DNA of 64,000 bases from Liolophura sinensis (Eukaryota > Mollusca > Polyplacophora > Chitonida > Chitonidae), in assembly GCF_032854445.1 (NCBI RefSeq), contig NC_088299.1, positions 2,395,001 through 2,459,000 of the forward strand, in the 5' to 3' direction. Below the pieces are notes generated by a model. The model was not told the origin of the DNA. It searched no databases and worked only from the letters and a program-made list of their open reading frames with translations. The first letter of the stretch is position 1; each line of letters begins with the position of its first letter. The translations under genes and the position numbers were made by a program. This document shows, piece by piece, positions 45,532 to 60,092 of this stretch.

Positions 45532-46027
45532 TGCGTTAAGGCGCCCATACTAAGAGCACAACCGAAACTTAATCTGTCATCATTTTCAGCCGAGGCTACA
45601 TCGGACTTACTCTATAGCTCCATCAAGCATACAATTGTATCGGCATGTCCTCAACACAGCCGCTCAGGATATATGCCGGGCGTCAATGTCACGTGACTGA
45701 CACATCGCCGTCTGCATCAAGGCAAGCAGTACCTCCAAAATGGACAACCGAAGTATCTATTTACTTTAGCACGTCATTTGAGTCTATAATTCATAGAAAA
45801 ACTCTTAAAGATAATCTGCTTCGGAGAAGTTCCTATCCTTTAAACCAGATTTGCAAAGCGGGCTGGAATTAATGTACAAAAATCCGCTATCATCTGATAT
45901 CAGTTTTATTATCTAGCTATAGCAGTTTCCGTACTATGACGTTCTGAAACACAGAGCCACAGATACATTCGGATAAGGAAAACAAATAACATGGTTTATG
46001 TGTGACTACAAACGGTTGCATGTAGGT

Positions 46028-46290
46028 GTATGTAGGTCTATGTGTGTTTGGGTCTTAATGAACAATTCTGCATTCGTATGACGACGAGGAGTCCTTAGGT
46101 GTGTGTACATATACTGTGTCTTCTTGTGACAGGGCGAATCCATGCCGCCAAAGTGCTGCTGTCACTGAAGTATTAGACCAAAACACTCCAGACATGACAC
46201 AACCAGTCACATTTATTGACACCGGGCTAACCAGTCCTGTTTCCTTCCTCTAACATTTCCGAGCGCCAAGCGAGTCAGAAACAAGCACCA
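46028..46290 (+). mobile_element. dispersed repeat, copy 2
   Basis: Same family as 3896-4150 with the same block order and a few indels. Confidence 0.75.
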
Positions 46291-48138
46291 TCTTTAAAGT
46301 CTTGGTGTGACGCGAACTGGGTTTGACATGCGATTGTAGGCTGCGTATAATAATTTATGATCACACTGTCGCTGTTTTACTTCTGTTCTATATTCTTTTG
46401 ACTTATCTGACATCTGCTTCGATTTATTCAGTTAAAGGATAAATTTCTCATGAGCTAAATATGAAATCCTATCTGTTTCTACATACATGTGTCATGAAAT
46501 AATACGAATATTATTGCATGATCTGTGTTCAAGGTTGACACGGAAATCGAACAGGAATTTCAACTTGGAACAACCTGATCTTAACCGATTTCCAGTTGTA
46601 TAAGTGGCGTAGGCGGACAAAGCATCTTGTAAATAAAGGGATATTTCTAAAGAAGTGTTCATCATGAATAAAGCAATTGCTGCATGGCGACATTTACACC
46701 AGAGAATGTGTCAATGGAAAATCACACGCGACTGATCGAATGTCGGTGACCAAAACAGAATTCCGGTTCTAAACTTAGACGCTATGTTGTCCACCTCAAA
46801 CGCCATTGAACAAGAGTAAACTGCATGGGATTTTATACGACACAGGAAAGATTTTATACCAAAACTGTTTTCATAAATCTGTCTGGGATGTTCATAGTTG
46901 TATAAGAACGCTTATATTTACGCAAGAAAATAGTGTGTTTTGCATGTACTCTGTATGACAGAAATTCACCTCACATATCGCAAGTATGAATCCCTACATA
47001 TACCATGCTGCAGAAAAGTGGCAGTGTCGTCACTTAATGCGGATTTATTGGATAGCACAACGAAACATGTAAGGTCTAGTCTAGAAAACAACTCCAAAAC
47101 TCAAAAGTTGTCAAAAAAGTGAACAATTATTCCATACGTTATTGGGGATCAGTTCATCCATCATTCAGTTTATTGGCAAATTGATTAGCGTCTTGAAAAA
47201 TATATTTGGGACAATATAACTGAATGCGGCATGCTTTAAACCTGTTCACACATCATTGGTAGCTATTGCACTAACAACCATCCAGTAATGCCATCCACTT
47301 CGACGCCATCTTTTGGGCACATTTCTGGCTTTCATTTGGAGGAAATGTATATTTATACTTAATAATATATAATATAATAACAATGCAGTACTTCATAGTA
47401 ATGTATTCAAATATTTTCAGAACGTTGTGAAACATCAATCAAATTATTACCTTAACAAAGCAATAACATGCATTCATCGACCAAAACACATGTATGACTA
47501 GCTTTCAAATTTTCACTCTTTTCTAAACTACCTGTGTATTCTAAAGAAAACATAGCCCTGAGCCATCGCGTATGTCGTCAAAATCTTATACTCAAAATGA
47601 TATATAGGCCTGCAGCTCTTTCCCGATTGTCTTATCGTGAAAGCCGTGCATGATACAAGCTTAGAGCATTACTCCTCTAATGAGCTTCGTCCTTATCAGT
47701 CAACAGCCAGACCGATCACACAAGTAACACCTGTTTCAATTTAAACGACCACTTTGCGCCATAAGTCATATCGCTTAACTGATTGGATGTTGACGACACT
47801 CCACCATGTAGCGCTTTAGGCCGTGCCTGTCGGATATACAGATATACATATTCAAGCCCATTCGATAGGAACTTGAAGGGACATAACGGTCGGACAATGG
47901 AACTTTCAGAATAAACTGCTGTCATTATCAAACAAATATGTTCTTTTTATGTTTTAGCAAAATCGTTAAACAAAACAGAACCGTTCAAGGAATCGTAATT
48001 TAGCTCTAGATAAATGTCACAAAGCATGTAGTAAAACGCCATTGCTACTAGGTAAACCATACCATAACCTGTATATAGGCCTATATATGTACTCTTGACG
48101 TGTTTATTTCCGAAAGGAAACATGTTCGTCTTTCAGTT
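46291..48138. other. no recognised feature
   Basis: AT-rich upstream flank; short unsupported frames only. Confidence 0.45.
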
Positions 48139-48403
48139 ATTTATTTTATTTATTTATTTGATTGGTGTTTTGCGACGTGTTGAAGAATATTTTATACGAC
48201 GGCGGCTAGCATGGTGGGAGGAAACCGGACAGATCCTAGAGGAAACCCACGATCATCTGCAGGTTGCTGCAAGACCGTCCGACGTACGGCCGAGAGGAAG
48301 TCAGCATGAGTTGGAATTGAACTCATATCGGCCGCATTGGTAAGAAGTTCCTGAGACATTGCACCGCGCTCACGTGCTACCCCCCTCGGCCACTGAGCCC
48401 AAA
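48139..48403 (-). mobile_element. full-length SINE
   Basis: Tail TTATTTGATTGGTGTTTTGC, centre GCATGGTGGGAGGAAACCGG and head GCTCACGTGCTACCCCCC then CTCGGCCACTGAGCCC. Target duplication not clear. Confidence 0.9.
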
Positions 48404-50660
<2,257 letters not shown>

Positions 50661-50732
50661 GTCTGTGTGGCCGAGGTGATAGCGTCCCAGCGCGACGCAG
50701 TGGCCCAGGAGGGTCTCATTATAACGCGATCG
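50661..50732 (+). mobile_element. SINE head (5' part of a split SINE)
   Basis: GTGTGGCCGAGGTGATAGCG, CCAGCGCGACGCAGTGGCCC and AGGAGGGTCTCATTATAACG match the tRNA-like head of the main family. The body resumes at 51113. Confidence 0.75.
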
Positions 50733-51112
50733 CTTTTACGCAGTTCATACGGGCAAAGACAAGGTGGTTTAAATCCGATAGTGGCTTTGAGTCAGTTTGA
50801 CGTCGCTCGTGTGAACTCAAAGTGGGGGCATTTAATCCGGTTTATTTGTCCTGCGAACGACGTGGTTTTAAGCCAGTTTCAGGTCTTGAGCCGGTTTATC
50901 TGTGTCGTGTGAACGGTAACTGGATTAAATGTCCCGGATGAAAGTCAGGGTGATGTTGCAATTACTTAACCGGCTTAAATGTGACCGTGTGAACGGACAA
51001 ATTCCGGAACTGGCTTAAAACCTGCTTGGCCACATGGTCGTGTGAACCTACGCATTTATGCTACTGGCTTCGATTTAAACCGGCTCAGATTTGATCTGGA
51101 TTAAATTTTGTG
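50733..51112. mobile_element. insertion of about 380 bp inside a SINE
   Basis: Unrelated to the SINE. It carries recurring words CGTGTGAAC (four times), CCGGTTTAT and CCGGCTTAAA. No coding capacity. Terminal repeats are not clear; a non-autonomous transposon is likely. Confidence 0.5.
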
Positions 51113-51232
51113 GACGGGTTATAAGACCAGCTGGCTTCCTCTCCGGCCGCACGTGGGAAGGTCTGCCAGAAACCTGCGGATGACCGTTGGTTTTCTCCGA
51201 ACTATGGCTGGTTCCCCCCCACCATAATGCTG
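51113..51232 (+). mobile_element. SINE body (3' part of the split SINE, tail lost)
   Basis: AAGACCAGCTGGCTTCC, GGCCGCACGTGGGAAGGTCT and CCACCATAATGCTG; truncated before the tail. Confidence 0.8.
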
Positions 51233-51426
51233 CTATGTAGCGGCAGCATTAACCGCCAGTAATACTAGAGGAATCCTCATTCACATAAATTTCTTCATAA
51301 ATCACACTTTTTGTTCAAGCAATAACGGGCACAAGAAAAGCCTGGGGAGCTGTCCATATCATAGTACAGTGTATTGGGTTTTTTTTTGCACTATCGATGC
51401 CAAGTTGATTGTCTAAATTATCCAAA

Positions 51427-51481
51427 CCTTTATTTATTTGGTGGGTGGATTAAGCCTTGTAGTCAAGAATGTTTCACTTCT
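51427..51481 (-). mobile_element. SINE tail fragment beside a minisatellite
   Basis: TTTATTTATTTGGTGGGTGG and GTCAAGAATGTTTCACTT. The satellite starts at its edge. Confidence 0.6.
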
Positions 51482-51849
51482 CACAGGTACCTGATGTGAA
51501 CACGCAGGGAAACCATCTGACAAGTGCCTGATGTGAACACGCAGGGAAACCATCTGACAGGTGCCTGATACGAGCATGCAGGAAAACCATCTGACAGGTG
51601 CCTGATACGAGCACGCAGGAAAACCATCTGACACGTACCTGATGCGAACACGCAGGGAAACCATCTCACAGGTACCTGATGTGAACACGCAGGGAAACCA
51701 TCTGACAAGTGCCTGATGTGAACACGCAGGGAAACCATCTGACAGGTGCCTGATACGAGCATGCAGGAAAACCATCTGACAGGTGCCTGATACGAACACG
51801 CAGGAAAACCATCTGACTGATATCTGATGTGAACACACAGGGAAACCAT
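51482..51849. repeat. 37-bp minisatellite with 185-bp higher-order unit
   Basis: Unit ACCTGATGTGAACACGCAGG plus GAAACCATCTGACAGGT, about ten copies. Copies 1-5 and 6-10 match as blocks, including variants CAAGTGCC and GAGCATGCAGG. Confidence 0.95.
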
Positions 51850-53481
51850 TGCACGCGGAACGCGGCCATATTGGCCAAGAACTAATAATGTCAAGTTTTC
51901 AACTACAATAGAAAAGACCGCTCAGCTGGCAACGGGATGAAGAAATCATTGAAATAAAGAAACTGTACATAAATCCGCACATATTCATTAATTAATATGC
52001 ATATTTATCTGTTATCCAGATCTGAGAAGGCATGGATATTGCATACATGTTGACTTAAAGTGTCAGTTGATAACGTTTTAATTATGAGCCACAACCAGAT
52101 TGACATATATAAGACAAAGGATCATTTTCTTCCTTTCTTGTCTTTGACAGGTTTTTAATGAAGAACGAATTGTTAGGTTTACTAGTGGATAAAACAGGGG
52201 GAATTCTGCCGGGATGGATCTATAGCCGACTGCCTGTTTCGAGAGTGATGCTTTGGGGACAAAATTAAAAAAAAAATAGTCTTTTAGTTCAGCGTAAGTT
52301 CATGGATAATACCAGAAGTTAAGACTAACTCTAAACTCTAAACGTGACTTCATTTCGTGAGCCTCGGGACAATGAAACTAGCATGGTACAGTGCACATTT
52401 GCTAAACACTACACCGTATGGCAGAACAGTTTTATATTATCTACTTTTTATTATTTTTAATATTTATAACTTTTTTCTTCATACAACTAACAGATCTTGG
52501 GGGAAATTTCTTTGCTTATATAGCTAGGGCTTATTAGATTATTAATTTGTGGAGATAACTGACCGTAACTGATTTAACGTTTTAAATGCATAGCAACTAT
52601 ACCTTATACGCTGTCCAAATTCCTGTATACCAAAGCCCGTATAAATTATTTATGTATACAAATGTCGCAAAGATTAATGACTATATGTTATCTTCGTAGT
52701 TTTCGCCATTGTCATTTTATATGTATATGTAATTGCTAACGTTCTACCACGTGGCGTTTTTCCACAGAATCACAAAGCTGTCGTAGACCTAAGTCAGAGT
52801 TTGTCTTAACTTGTGGTGTTCGTTGTTCTTGAACTTATAAATTGGATCTTAAATAAAAATATTCATTTTTAACATGAAAGCTATGACAAATCTTAGTATT
52901 ACAATAAAATTTCCTCAAGTATGTTTCTATTTTAGAGAAATAATGAAGCTATTCTGATGTTAGGACTACGCCTGAACTAAGTGTATTATAAATTTGTGAT
53001 CCTTACAAGGTAAGTAATACGTATCTGTAGCACCTGCATGTAGACTCAATCAAAAATGCCAATGAGACAATAATTACAACTATTTCATTTCTGTGCAGAA
53101 ATACAGACCATATAAATACATGTTTGAGGTGGCTGTTGTTTTGATCAATATCACACAATTTCAGTCAACATTTATCCTATTGTTTTACTTAAAATATTAC
53201 GCGATGCAAGATCAAATTTACAGATAAGCAAAAATGACTCCCTTGTTTGGGTGACATTTCAAATTGTTTATCGAGTACTTATTGCGTAAAACAAGTTGAA
53301 CACACTCTTTTTGAGAAATGTAAAGTCTACGTGAAGCCGGCATATATACTAGGGTAAAATTACAGAACTTGTACGAATGACAGGCACGTTATGTACGGAC
53401 AAGACCTGCATACAAGAGTATATGAACTGGGCTAGTACTAACACACATCACAATACCACAACGCTAATAATAAAAGTAATA
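51850..53481. other. no recognised feature
   Basis: AT-rich spacer. Confidence 0.45.
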
Positions 53482-53515
53482 TTTGTTTATTTGATTGGTG
53501 GTTTACGTCATATTT
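53482..53515 (-). mobile_element. SINE tail fragment
   Basis: TTGTTTATTTGATTGGTGGT then TTACGTCATA. Confidence 0.55.
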
Positions 53516-53644
53516 TATAATAAGTATGCAGAAAATTATATTTGCTTTGCTATAGAGGGGAAAATCTTACACGAGCACTACTGTGGATGTATCTCTATTC
53601 TTCATGTTCATATTCTTCAAATATACATGTAGACTAGAGATTTT

Positions 53645-53703
53645 CATGTAAATATACATTCTTCTAGTATATTTACATGAAGAATATTCTCTATTCTTCA
53701 TGT
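53645..53703. repeat. two overlapping hairpin palindromes
   Basis: CATGTAAATATA (53645-53656) pairs with 53668-53679. ACATGAAGAATA (53675-53686) pairs with 53692-53703. The arms overlap, so the two hairpins exclude each other. CTCTATTCTTCATGT also occurs at 53592-53606. Confidence 0.8.
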
Positions 53704-54046
53704 AAATATTCACGAAAGAATAGATATATTACTACAGTTGTATAGGACTAAACGTTCCCATCTATATGTGTTATCTAACTGATTTCAGACCTGTCTTGCT
53801 TAATAAGTATACACTAACTAGTGGAGAACTAATATCTTGCTCTCAACACACTGATAAACGCTACAGACCCAAGGAGACTGCATTTACGTGTGGGCTCTTC
53901 CTCCACGGATGTATCGAATTATATGATAACGCGGGTGTCAGGCTTAGATGGGGATCTGTCGCGTAAGCTAATCACGGTATGGCTTAATGGACTCCCGAAC
54001 AGAGGCGAATTTATACAACCAGCATATAAATAAATATTTATGTGTG

Positions 54047-54150
54047 TATTTGATGGGTGTTTTATGTCGCACTCAACAATATTTCACTTACACGACGGCA
54101 GACGGCAGCCAGTTTTATGGTGGGAAGAATTCCCATCCGTAGGTTGCCGA
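54047..54150 (-). mobile_element. SINE 3' fragment
   Basis: TGATGGGTGTTTTATGTCGC, ACTCAACAATATTTCACTTA and CAGTTTTATGGTGGGA. Confidence 0.8.
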
Positions 54151-54752
54151 TAAATAAACGTGACAAGTTGGCGAAACACGAAAATTTAAATGACAATCAT
54201 GTTATGTTACTGTGTAAAGCTGTATTTTATACAGTTATAGACACTATGAACACAGGGAAACGTCATCACCCCTTCCCCATCCCCACCCCCGCCTGTGTTT
54301 AGACACATGGCCATTGTCTATTTCAATAGACGGATTGAGTTCTATATATGCTAAAGGGCGTCACTTAATTGACATATTACAGAGACGAGTACCGTAAGTA
54401 TGTTAGTATAACGTGTGGATGCATGGCTTAATCAATACCAAGCCGGGTTATCCCGTTATAAGAGTTCCCCGCAGAATTAACTGAGCATTCGCAGGACCGC
54501 TGTCTATATAGATTCTGTACTGTTTAGAACTTCTAGGCAAGACAACAATTCAAAATGGAAATACGTGTACCGGTACTCACAATTCGTTCCTCTCAGCATG
54601 GCTGGGATTGTTTTGGCGGAGCGCCTCTCTCTTTCGTGGCAGGTAGTTCCCCCCAGTGGCAAGTCGAGGCGGGAGCCGGCAACGTTTATCCCGCACTAAA
54701 CAGACGAACTGATATGACATTCGCATTACCAGCAGCACGGTCTAGGCGGCAC

Positions 54753-55042
54753 GATAAGGAGGAGATAACCCAAGCGCACTGTTTTTGATTGGCCCGGCAA
54801 TCTGTATTCTCAGCGCGGAGACTGAGTTTTGAGATAAGATAAAGCCAGAAAGATGTGAGTGCCGATAAGGCTGCCACAATCTCCCAGCGCGACTGCAGCT
54901 GCCCCCGTGAAAGTATGCTTTCATATGACGGCACCCGCTCTAGATAACGCTATCCGATCTCAGGCAGATAAGATGGCTATCGTCTCGACTCCATGGTAAC
55001 GGAAGCCTCTGGTTATTGCCTGGCTGCTTATCTCCCTTATCT
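54753..55042. promoter_or_regulatory. dense GATA-motif cluster, candidate distal enhancer or upstream promoter of FOG
   Basis: Seven AGATAA/TTATCT hexamers at 54763, 54832, 54837, 54942, 54966, 55028 and 55037, plus two CGATAAG at 54753-54758 and 54864-54869. The segment is less AT-rich than its surroundings and free of recognised repeats. By base composition one AGATAA on either strand is expected about every 1 kb. It lies 9.7 kb upstream of FOG exon 1. Confidence 0.5.
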
Positions 55043-55049
55043 TCGGCCC

Positions 55050-56970
55050 GGGAGCCAGGATACGCCCGTCGCCATTGGTTGTAACGTTTGAATCGGAATA
55101 CTGCATCATATTTGGAGCAACCACAGGAACAAACCTAATTTTGGTGTAAAAAAAAATAAAGAAAGAAATCGCCTGTTAAAACTTCATTTTAATTTATTTC
55201 ATATATTACATTTTTCTGTTGAATGTTGCCTTGATATCAGTAGGTATTTTGATGACATGTTGTTGTTTGTATAGCGTCGCCGCATCATTATTACCAGTCT
55301 GACGGCGATGTCATTTAAATTGCTCTTCCTGCTTCCTGAAACGACATAGGCCTAGTTACATTTTACCGGTACATTTGATTACAGTGTGAAGATCACCGTA
55401 GACCGACATTACATGTATTTAAGCTAATTCATCATGTGCTGCACACCGTGCTTAGGAACTTGTAGAACTCCTTTCTGCCAAAACTATGTAATCTTTTGTT
55501 CTCTCCTGGAGTACGTCAGCATTTCTGGAGTATGTGTGTCTCATAAAACACATGGGTAGTACACAAGCACTGGCGCGTTACTGGGGAAAACAATGCGTTT
55601 TAGTGTCATTTGGACTTTTCTGTGTACTCGAATCAAAAGTTTGATCAAATGAAATACTGTATATATACATGCAATTTCTGTAGCCGCGTAAGTTCTCCCG
55701 GACTTTAAACCCAGGCATTTTCTCAGGCAGTTGTATGTGTGTATACGCTAAATGTACGGACTCAGCTTTGGTGTTTGTTTACTTCATTGTTACACCACTA
55801 ACACCCTCACTGGTACGTTGACACCTAAAGCCAGTGGAGCTTGGTTATGCGTGACGCGATATTCACGCAGATACACATCTTGGAGACCAGCAGAGACGCC
55901 TGTGGAACAATTTCGCTTGAGATCTTGGTAATCAGGATTTTTGGAGAGTTCGTGGGTTGGGAGGGGGGGGAGGAGAGAAAAGGTAGGTATGTATACATAG
56001 ACTGCCCAGGAAATGTTATCTGCACACGACGAGATGAATAAGTCTGATAGACTTCTTACGACACCAGCCCCACCAAGGGCGATATGAATATCAGGGGAGA
56101 TAATATCAGTCAGATCTGGAGTATTGACAGTCGCAGATGATATCGGCTCGCCATAAACAAGAAATACGGAGAGCCGACTGGCACGGACAAAGCCCCGTGA
56201 CTCAATGGACCCCGGTCTGCACTCGATACAACTGACTCGTGTGAAAAGTCCTTATCAACGTCTGCATCAAAAACCCCATGTTCCCGAACTTTTTTCACAC
56301 GTTAATACATAAGCTCTATTTATAAAAACCATTAGCTCTATACTCCCTTACGCGTCGGACAAGGAAGACTTTTTTGATGTATGACTTTAATAGTCTATAT
56401 CTGTCCCCCGCGTGAGATGTCATATTTGAGAGATCTCGAGTGCTCGGTTAATTCGGCGTTATAAAATATAATGGGCCCGAATGAAAACCTTGTAAATGAG
56501 TAAGTCGGGAAGGGAAAAAACGTTGAGGTACATTCAACGTGCATATACACAGGCACGTGTAACCAAACGAAAGAAATAAGTACATAGCGTAGGGACGTAA
56601 AGGTCCTTTAAAAATGTCTAATATACAAATGGACTGTTTCACGCTCCAGCGCACCGGTATCATGGCTATAACGCCTTGAAATCACGTATCACAGACTCTC
56701 TCACGAAAACCTCTAATCGGCTGACCCTTCAGGTCAACTTAAAAACACTTTACACTTCATAAATGTCGCCATTCTAAAAAAAAAAAAAAGCAGGTGGCAA
56801 TATTTACAGATGAAGGTGTCTGCTAACTGGGTCCATCCAATATATCACAGGCAGCAACGTCAGAGTGTCATTCCATATGGAACAAGCCGGTGTGTCATAT
56901 AGTAACCTTTGTGTCAGTACATTTTCACACAGTGTAAACCCGTCGTTGTCCCGAAACAGATATATGTGAA
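55050..56970. other. no recognised gene
   Basis: Contains a poly-G stretch near 55960 and further scattered GATA-like words near 56085-56150. Nothing else is clear. Confidence 0.4.
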
Positions 56971-56974
56971 CAGT

Positions 56975-57090
56975 ATTGAAGTTTTTTTAATTGGATTGGT
57001 GCTTGTACAGCGCCATACTCTAGAATTTTTCTCCAACGAATATGACGGCGGTGAGGTCTATGTGAGAAAGAAATCGGATTGTAAACCGCA
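56975..57090 (-). mobile_element. decayed SINE
   Basis: TTGGATTGGTGCTTGTACAG, CCATACTCTAGAATTTTTCT and ATATGACGGCGGTGAGGTCT. Confidence 0.55.
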
Positions 57091-57130
57091 CCACTTTTTG
57101 TCCCAGCCTAAAGCCCCTGCATGTCTAACG

Positions 57131-57571
57131 TCAATTGTCGTGAGGAAATGGTTGTCTATAACGAGGACAACAGTTTAGTCGAAAGAGGCTAAGACGGCTC
57201 CTACAGGAGACCATGTCAAAACCCCTATGCGCTGGCTGCACATCATTGCCACAACTAGAGAAGCTTGACCATTGGAGACTTAGCGACGCACGTGGGGCTT
57301 GTTTAGGATTAGACTCATCACCAATGTTCTCCCGCCGACCTATGATCAGCAATCGTGAATAAACTTGTTTCAGGTGTCCGTTAGAACCAGGTGTTGTGCA
57401 TACTTCAGATAATGAGAATACATGTGTATCAAGTACAGATGGAGACAAAGGCTGAGACAGAGTGTTCTGTGACATCACTTCCTGCCTCATCACCGTGATA
57501 CCAATGACCCAGGCGTTGTTCAAGACTTCTGTGCAAAATTTGCCAGTGATACATTGACGTAAAGCGAACAC
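57131..57571 (-). pseudogene. coding-like sequence paralogous to the 11.5-11.9 kb remnant
   Basis: An open frame of 146 codons with blocks FCTEVLNNAWVIGITVMRQE and SNGHLKQVYS matching the 11.5 kb copy, where the frame is broken. The frame drifts away from the paralog toward its end, so it is probably decayed here too. Product unknown. Confidence 0.4.
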
Positions 57572-57599
57572 AGAGAGTGGCGCATCCGCTAAAACGAGT

Positions 57600-58952
57600 A
57601 TGTCAGGTGACTTTTAATATGGGCCATGTTGAATTTCTAGCAAAGCAATTTCATGGTACATTTGCATTATATGGGCTACCAAGAAATTCTTTTGTTAGAA
57701 ATCCAACATGGCCTCTTGTGTATGTCCTTTGTACTTAGTTACGTGTCATGTTTAAATTAACTGATGAAAGTCTTAAGGTATTAATGAACACTGAATGAAT
57801 GGTTGGTTTATGAATGGATGCAATTTATGGGTTGATTATTGTTGGTTATTGATTGATTCAATGGTTGATTCAGTGACCGATTCATTGATTGTAAATATAT
57901 GTGGAATCCGATAAAATTACATTAACCAGTTTACAGAATTTCAGACAGTAAGATGGAGATTTCTAAAGTTATTCACACAGTACAATAAGCTAGAGATAAT
58001 AAGCCGGAGTCTTCTCTGTTTTATTCAGTATAAGACAATAAGGTTGGGGTTTCTCAAGTAGATAGATATCATAGATGTCTCTTTGAAACAACTAAGATTA
58101 AAATGGAATATTGCCACGTGATATCAACTACATAATTCATAATCATAAGGGTTTAGCGTCCCTTGCAGGACACCCCCAGTTAGCAGTGTAAAACAGCAGC
58201 TCTCCCATCTGGACCATCGCACTGGGAAAGGAATCAAACAGTCCTTGCAAGATAATGGGTCCACAAATAAGGGTATCAGACAGGCTATATAACGTGTGTC
58301 CTTGTGGTATTTATGAAGGTTATATTTTTTTAATCAAATTCCAATTTGTTGCTTATCACCAATGCAGTTGAGAATAATTTATGCACAATCGCCATGCTCA
58401 TTTCATAATTTACAGTGAAAGTAGCTGTGCGTTCAATTCCTGTATGCGATAGAGTAAACTCTTGATAATGAAAATAACTAAATGTTTAAACTTTATACTT
58501 GGAATGTAGCAATCTATTTTCAACAAGCCACGTTAGCATTCTAGCTAAGTGTTTCCTTGTGGGCTGCGTTTTGGAAGATTAATCGAGAATTAGATGGCTC
58601 ACGCAGTTAGCTGCGCCGCTGTTTCGTAATAAAAGACTGTGTGGCTACCAATTTTATTCCATATTATTTATTGCAAACCGTTTAAAATCCACATCGTCTT
58701 TTCCGTCTTTCGTCATTGCGGATCAAATTCAATATTAGTTAACGCTGACTTTTGCTAAAAGATTTCGCCTGACAGATATCATACGTGAGTGCTCAAACCC
58801 AATGTCTGCATATGATTGTCAAGTGTTAATATGAAGTTTTTAATTTACTCAATCCGAAGTTTATAAAAAAATCAGTGTACCTCCTTGATCACTTTAACTG
58901 ACCAAGGATCTAAGGGTGTACGAGTAAAAAACTGGGCCGTAACACTTCTTTA
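57600..58952. other. spacer with GATT-type simple repeats
   Basis: Degenerate GGTTGATT/GATTGATT words at 57790-57890; otherwise nothing recognised. Confidence 0.45.
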
Positions 58953-59220
58953 TCTAGTTTGTTAATTGGTGGTTTATGTCGTAGGCCTGCTCAAGAATAT
59001 TATGCTTATGTGAAGTCGGCCAGCATTATGGTGGAAGGAAACTGGGGTGTGCCCGGCAGAAACCCAGGACCGCTGACATGGTGCTGGAAGGCCTTCCCAC
59101 GCACAACCGGAGAGGAAGACAACAGAAGCCGGACTTCAAATCGAAGCAACCGCAGAGGAGAGAGGCTCCTGGGTCACTGACTTCAGGCTAGCATATTAAC
59201 CACTAAGCCAAGGAGGCCCC
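58953..59220 (-). mobile_element. full-length SINE
   Basis: GTTAATTGGTGGTTTATGTC, GGCCAGCATTATGGTGGAAG and head CTAAGCCAAGGAGGCCCC. Confidence 0.9.
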
Positions 59221-59275
59221 GGGACCATAACGAACACTAACTCGTAGATTGGTTGACTGATTGATTAATGGATTC

Positions 59276-59870
59276 ATTGATTCGTTTATTTACTCGTGTT
59301 TTAGCGACGCACTTAATAATATTGCATGCTTACAACGTCGCCGTCAAGATGCATGGGTTGGGAGAATGGTCAAAAAATTCACTGTCCGCTCGGCGATTAA
59401 ACCACTGTGCAGTTAGCATTCAAACAAACCTAAACCGCTGTGTAAATAGCCTATGTTACATAAGAGTTCAGACTTATTTGAATGCTGACTGCACGCTGGT
59501 GTCTGTTAGTGTTTGGGCAATAGGCCGTTTGTCACAACTTGGACAACTGGGTTATATGTGCATTGCTAGGCCCTCGATGGCCCTCAAAACGTCGTCACTC
59601 GGAATTCTTAGGGGATTCCCATCATCTCAAACTTTGTTGGCCTACCGCAAACACCCGAAGAGTTCCGAGTGGCACGAACATGTGACACCCACAACGTCAC
59701 ATGTTCGAATTTAGATCTCACCTGCTCTGCTTCCAGCATAAAGAAAAAGAAGTTGCCAGTTACCTTGTGGTGGCAAATAAACCTTACCGTCATCGGTAAG
59801 GTGAACTGTGCAGTGTTAAACACCATGTAGTCAATTATATAAATAAACAAATAAGTAAATAAATAAATAA
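59276..59870 (+). repeat. possible decayed SINE-like element with two perfect palindromes
   Basis: Ends in TTAAACACCATG and an ATAAATAAACAAATAAGTAA tail, as SINEs here do. CGAACATGTGAC (59675-59686) pairs with 59696-59707, and CCTTACCG near 59783 pairs with CGGTAAGG eight-on-eight. The family is not identified. Confidence 0.4.
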
Positions 59871-60092
59871 TTTCAATAATTTATTATTTTATCGTATTAA
59901 ACAAATTTCATTTTGCCAAATTCTGCCAGATCTTTATTACATATATACCAGTATTCTGCGATCATAAATACATTCAGCTAGTCTTTGTGGTAGGAAAATA
60001 CTAACGACTAACGACGATGTGTAAGTAACACACATGTAATACTGTTACATTTTACGGTTATAAGATAGTGACTTTAATACAATCGCTGAATT

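Noticed and set aside
51434-51894. Cys/His-rich minus frames resembling zinc-binding repeats
   Set aside because: Produced by a 37-bp satellite; Cys/His spacing does not form fingers and all frames are open.
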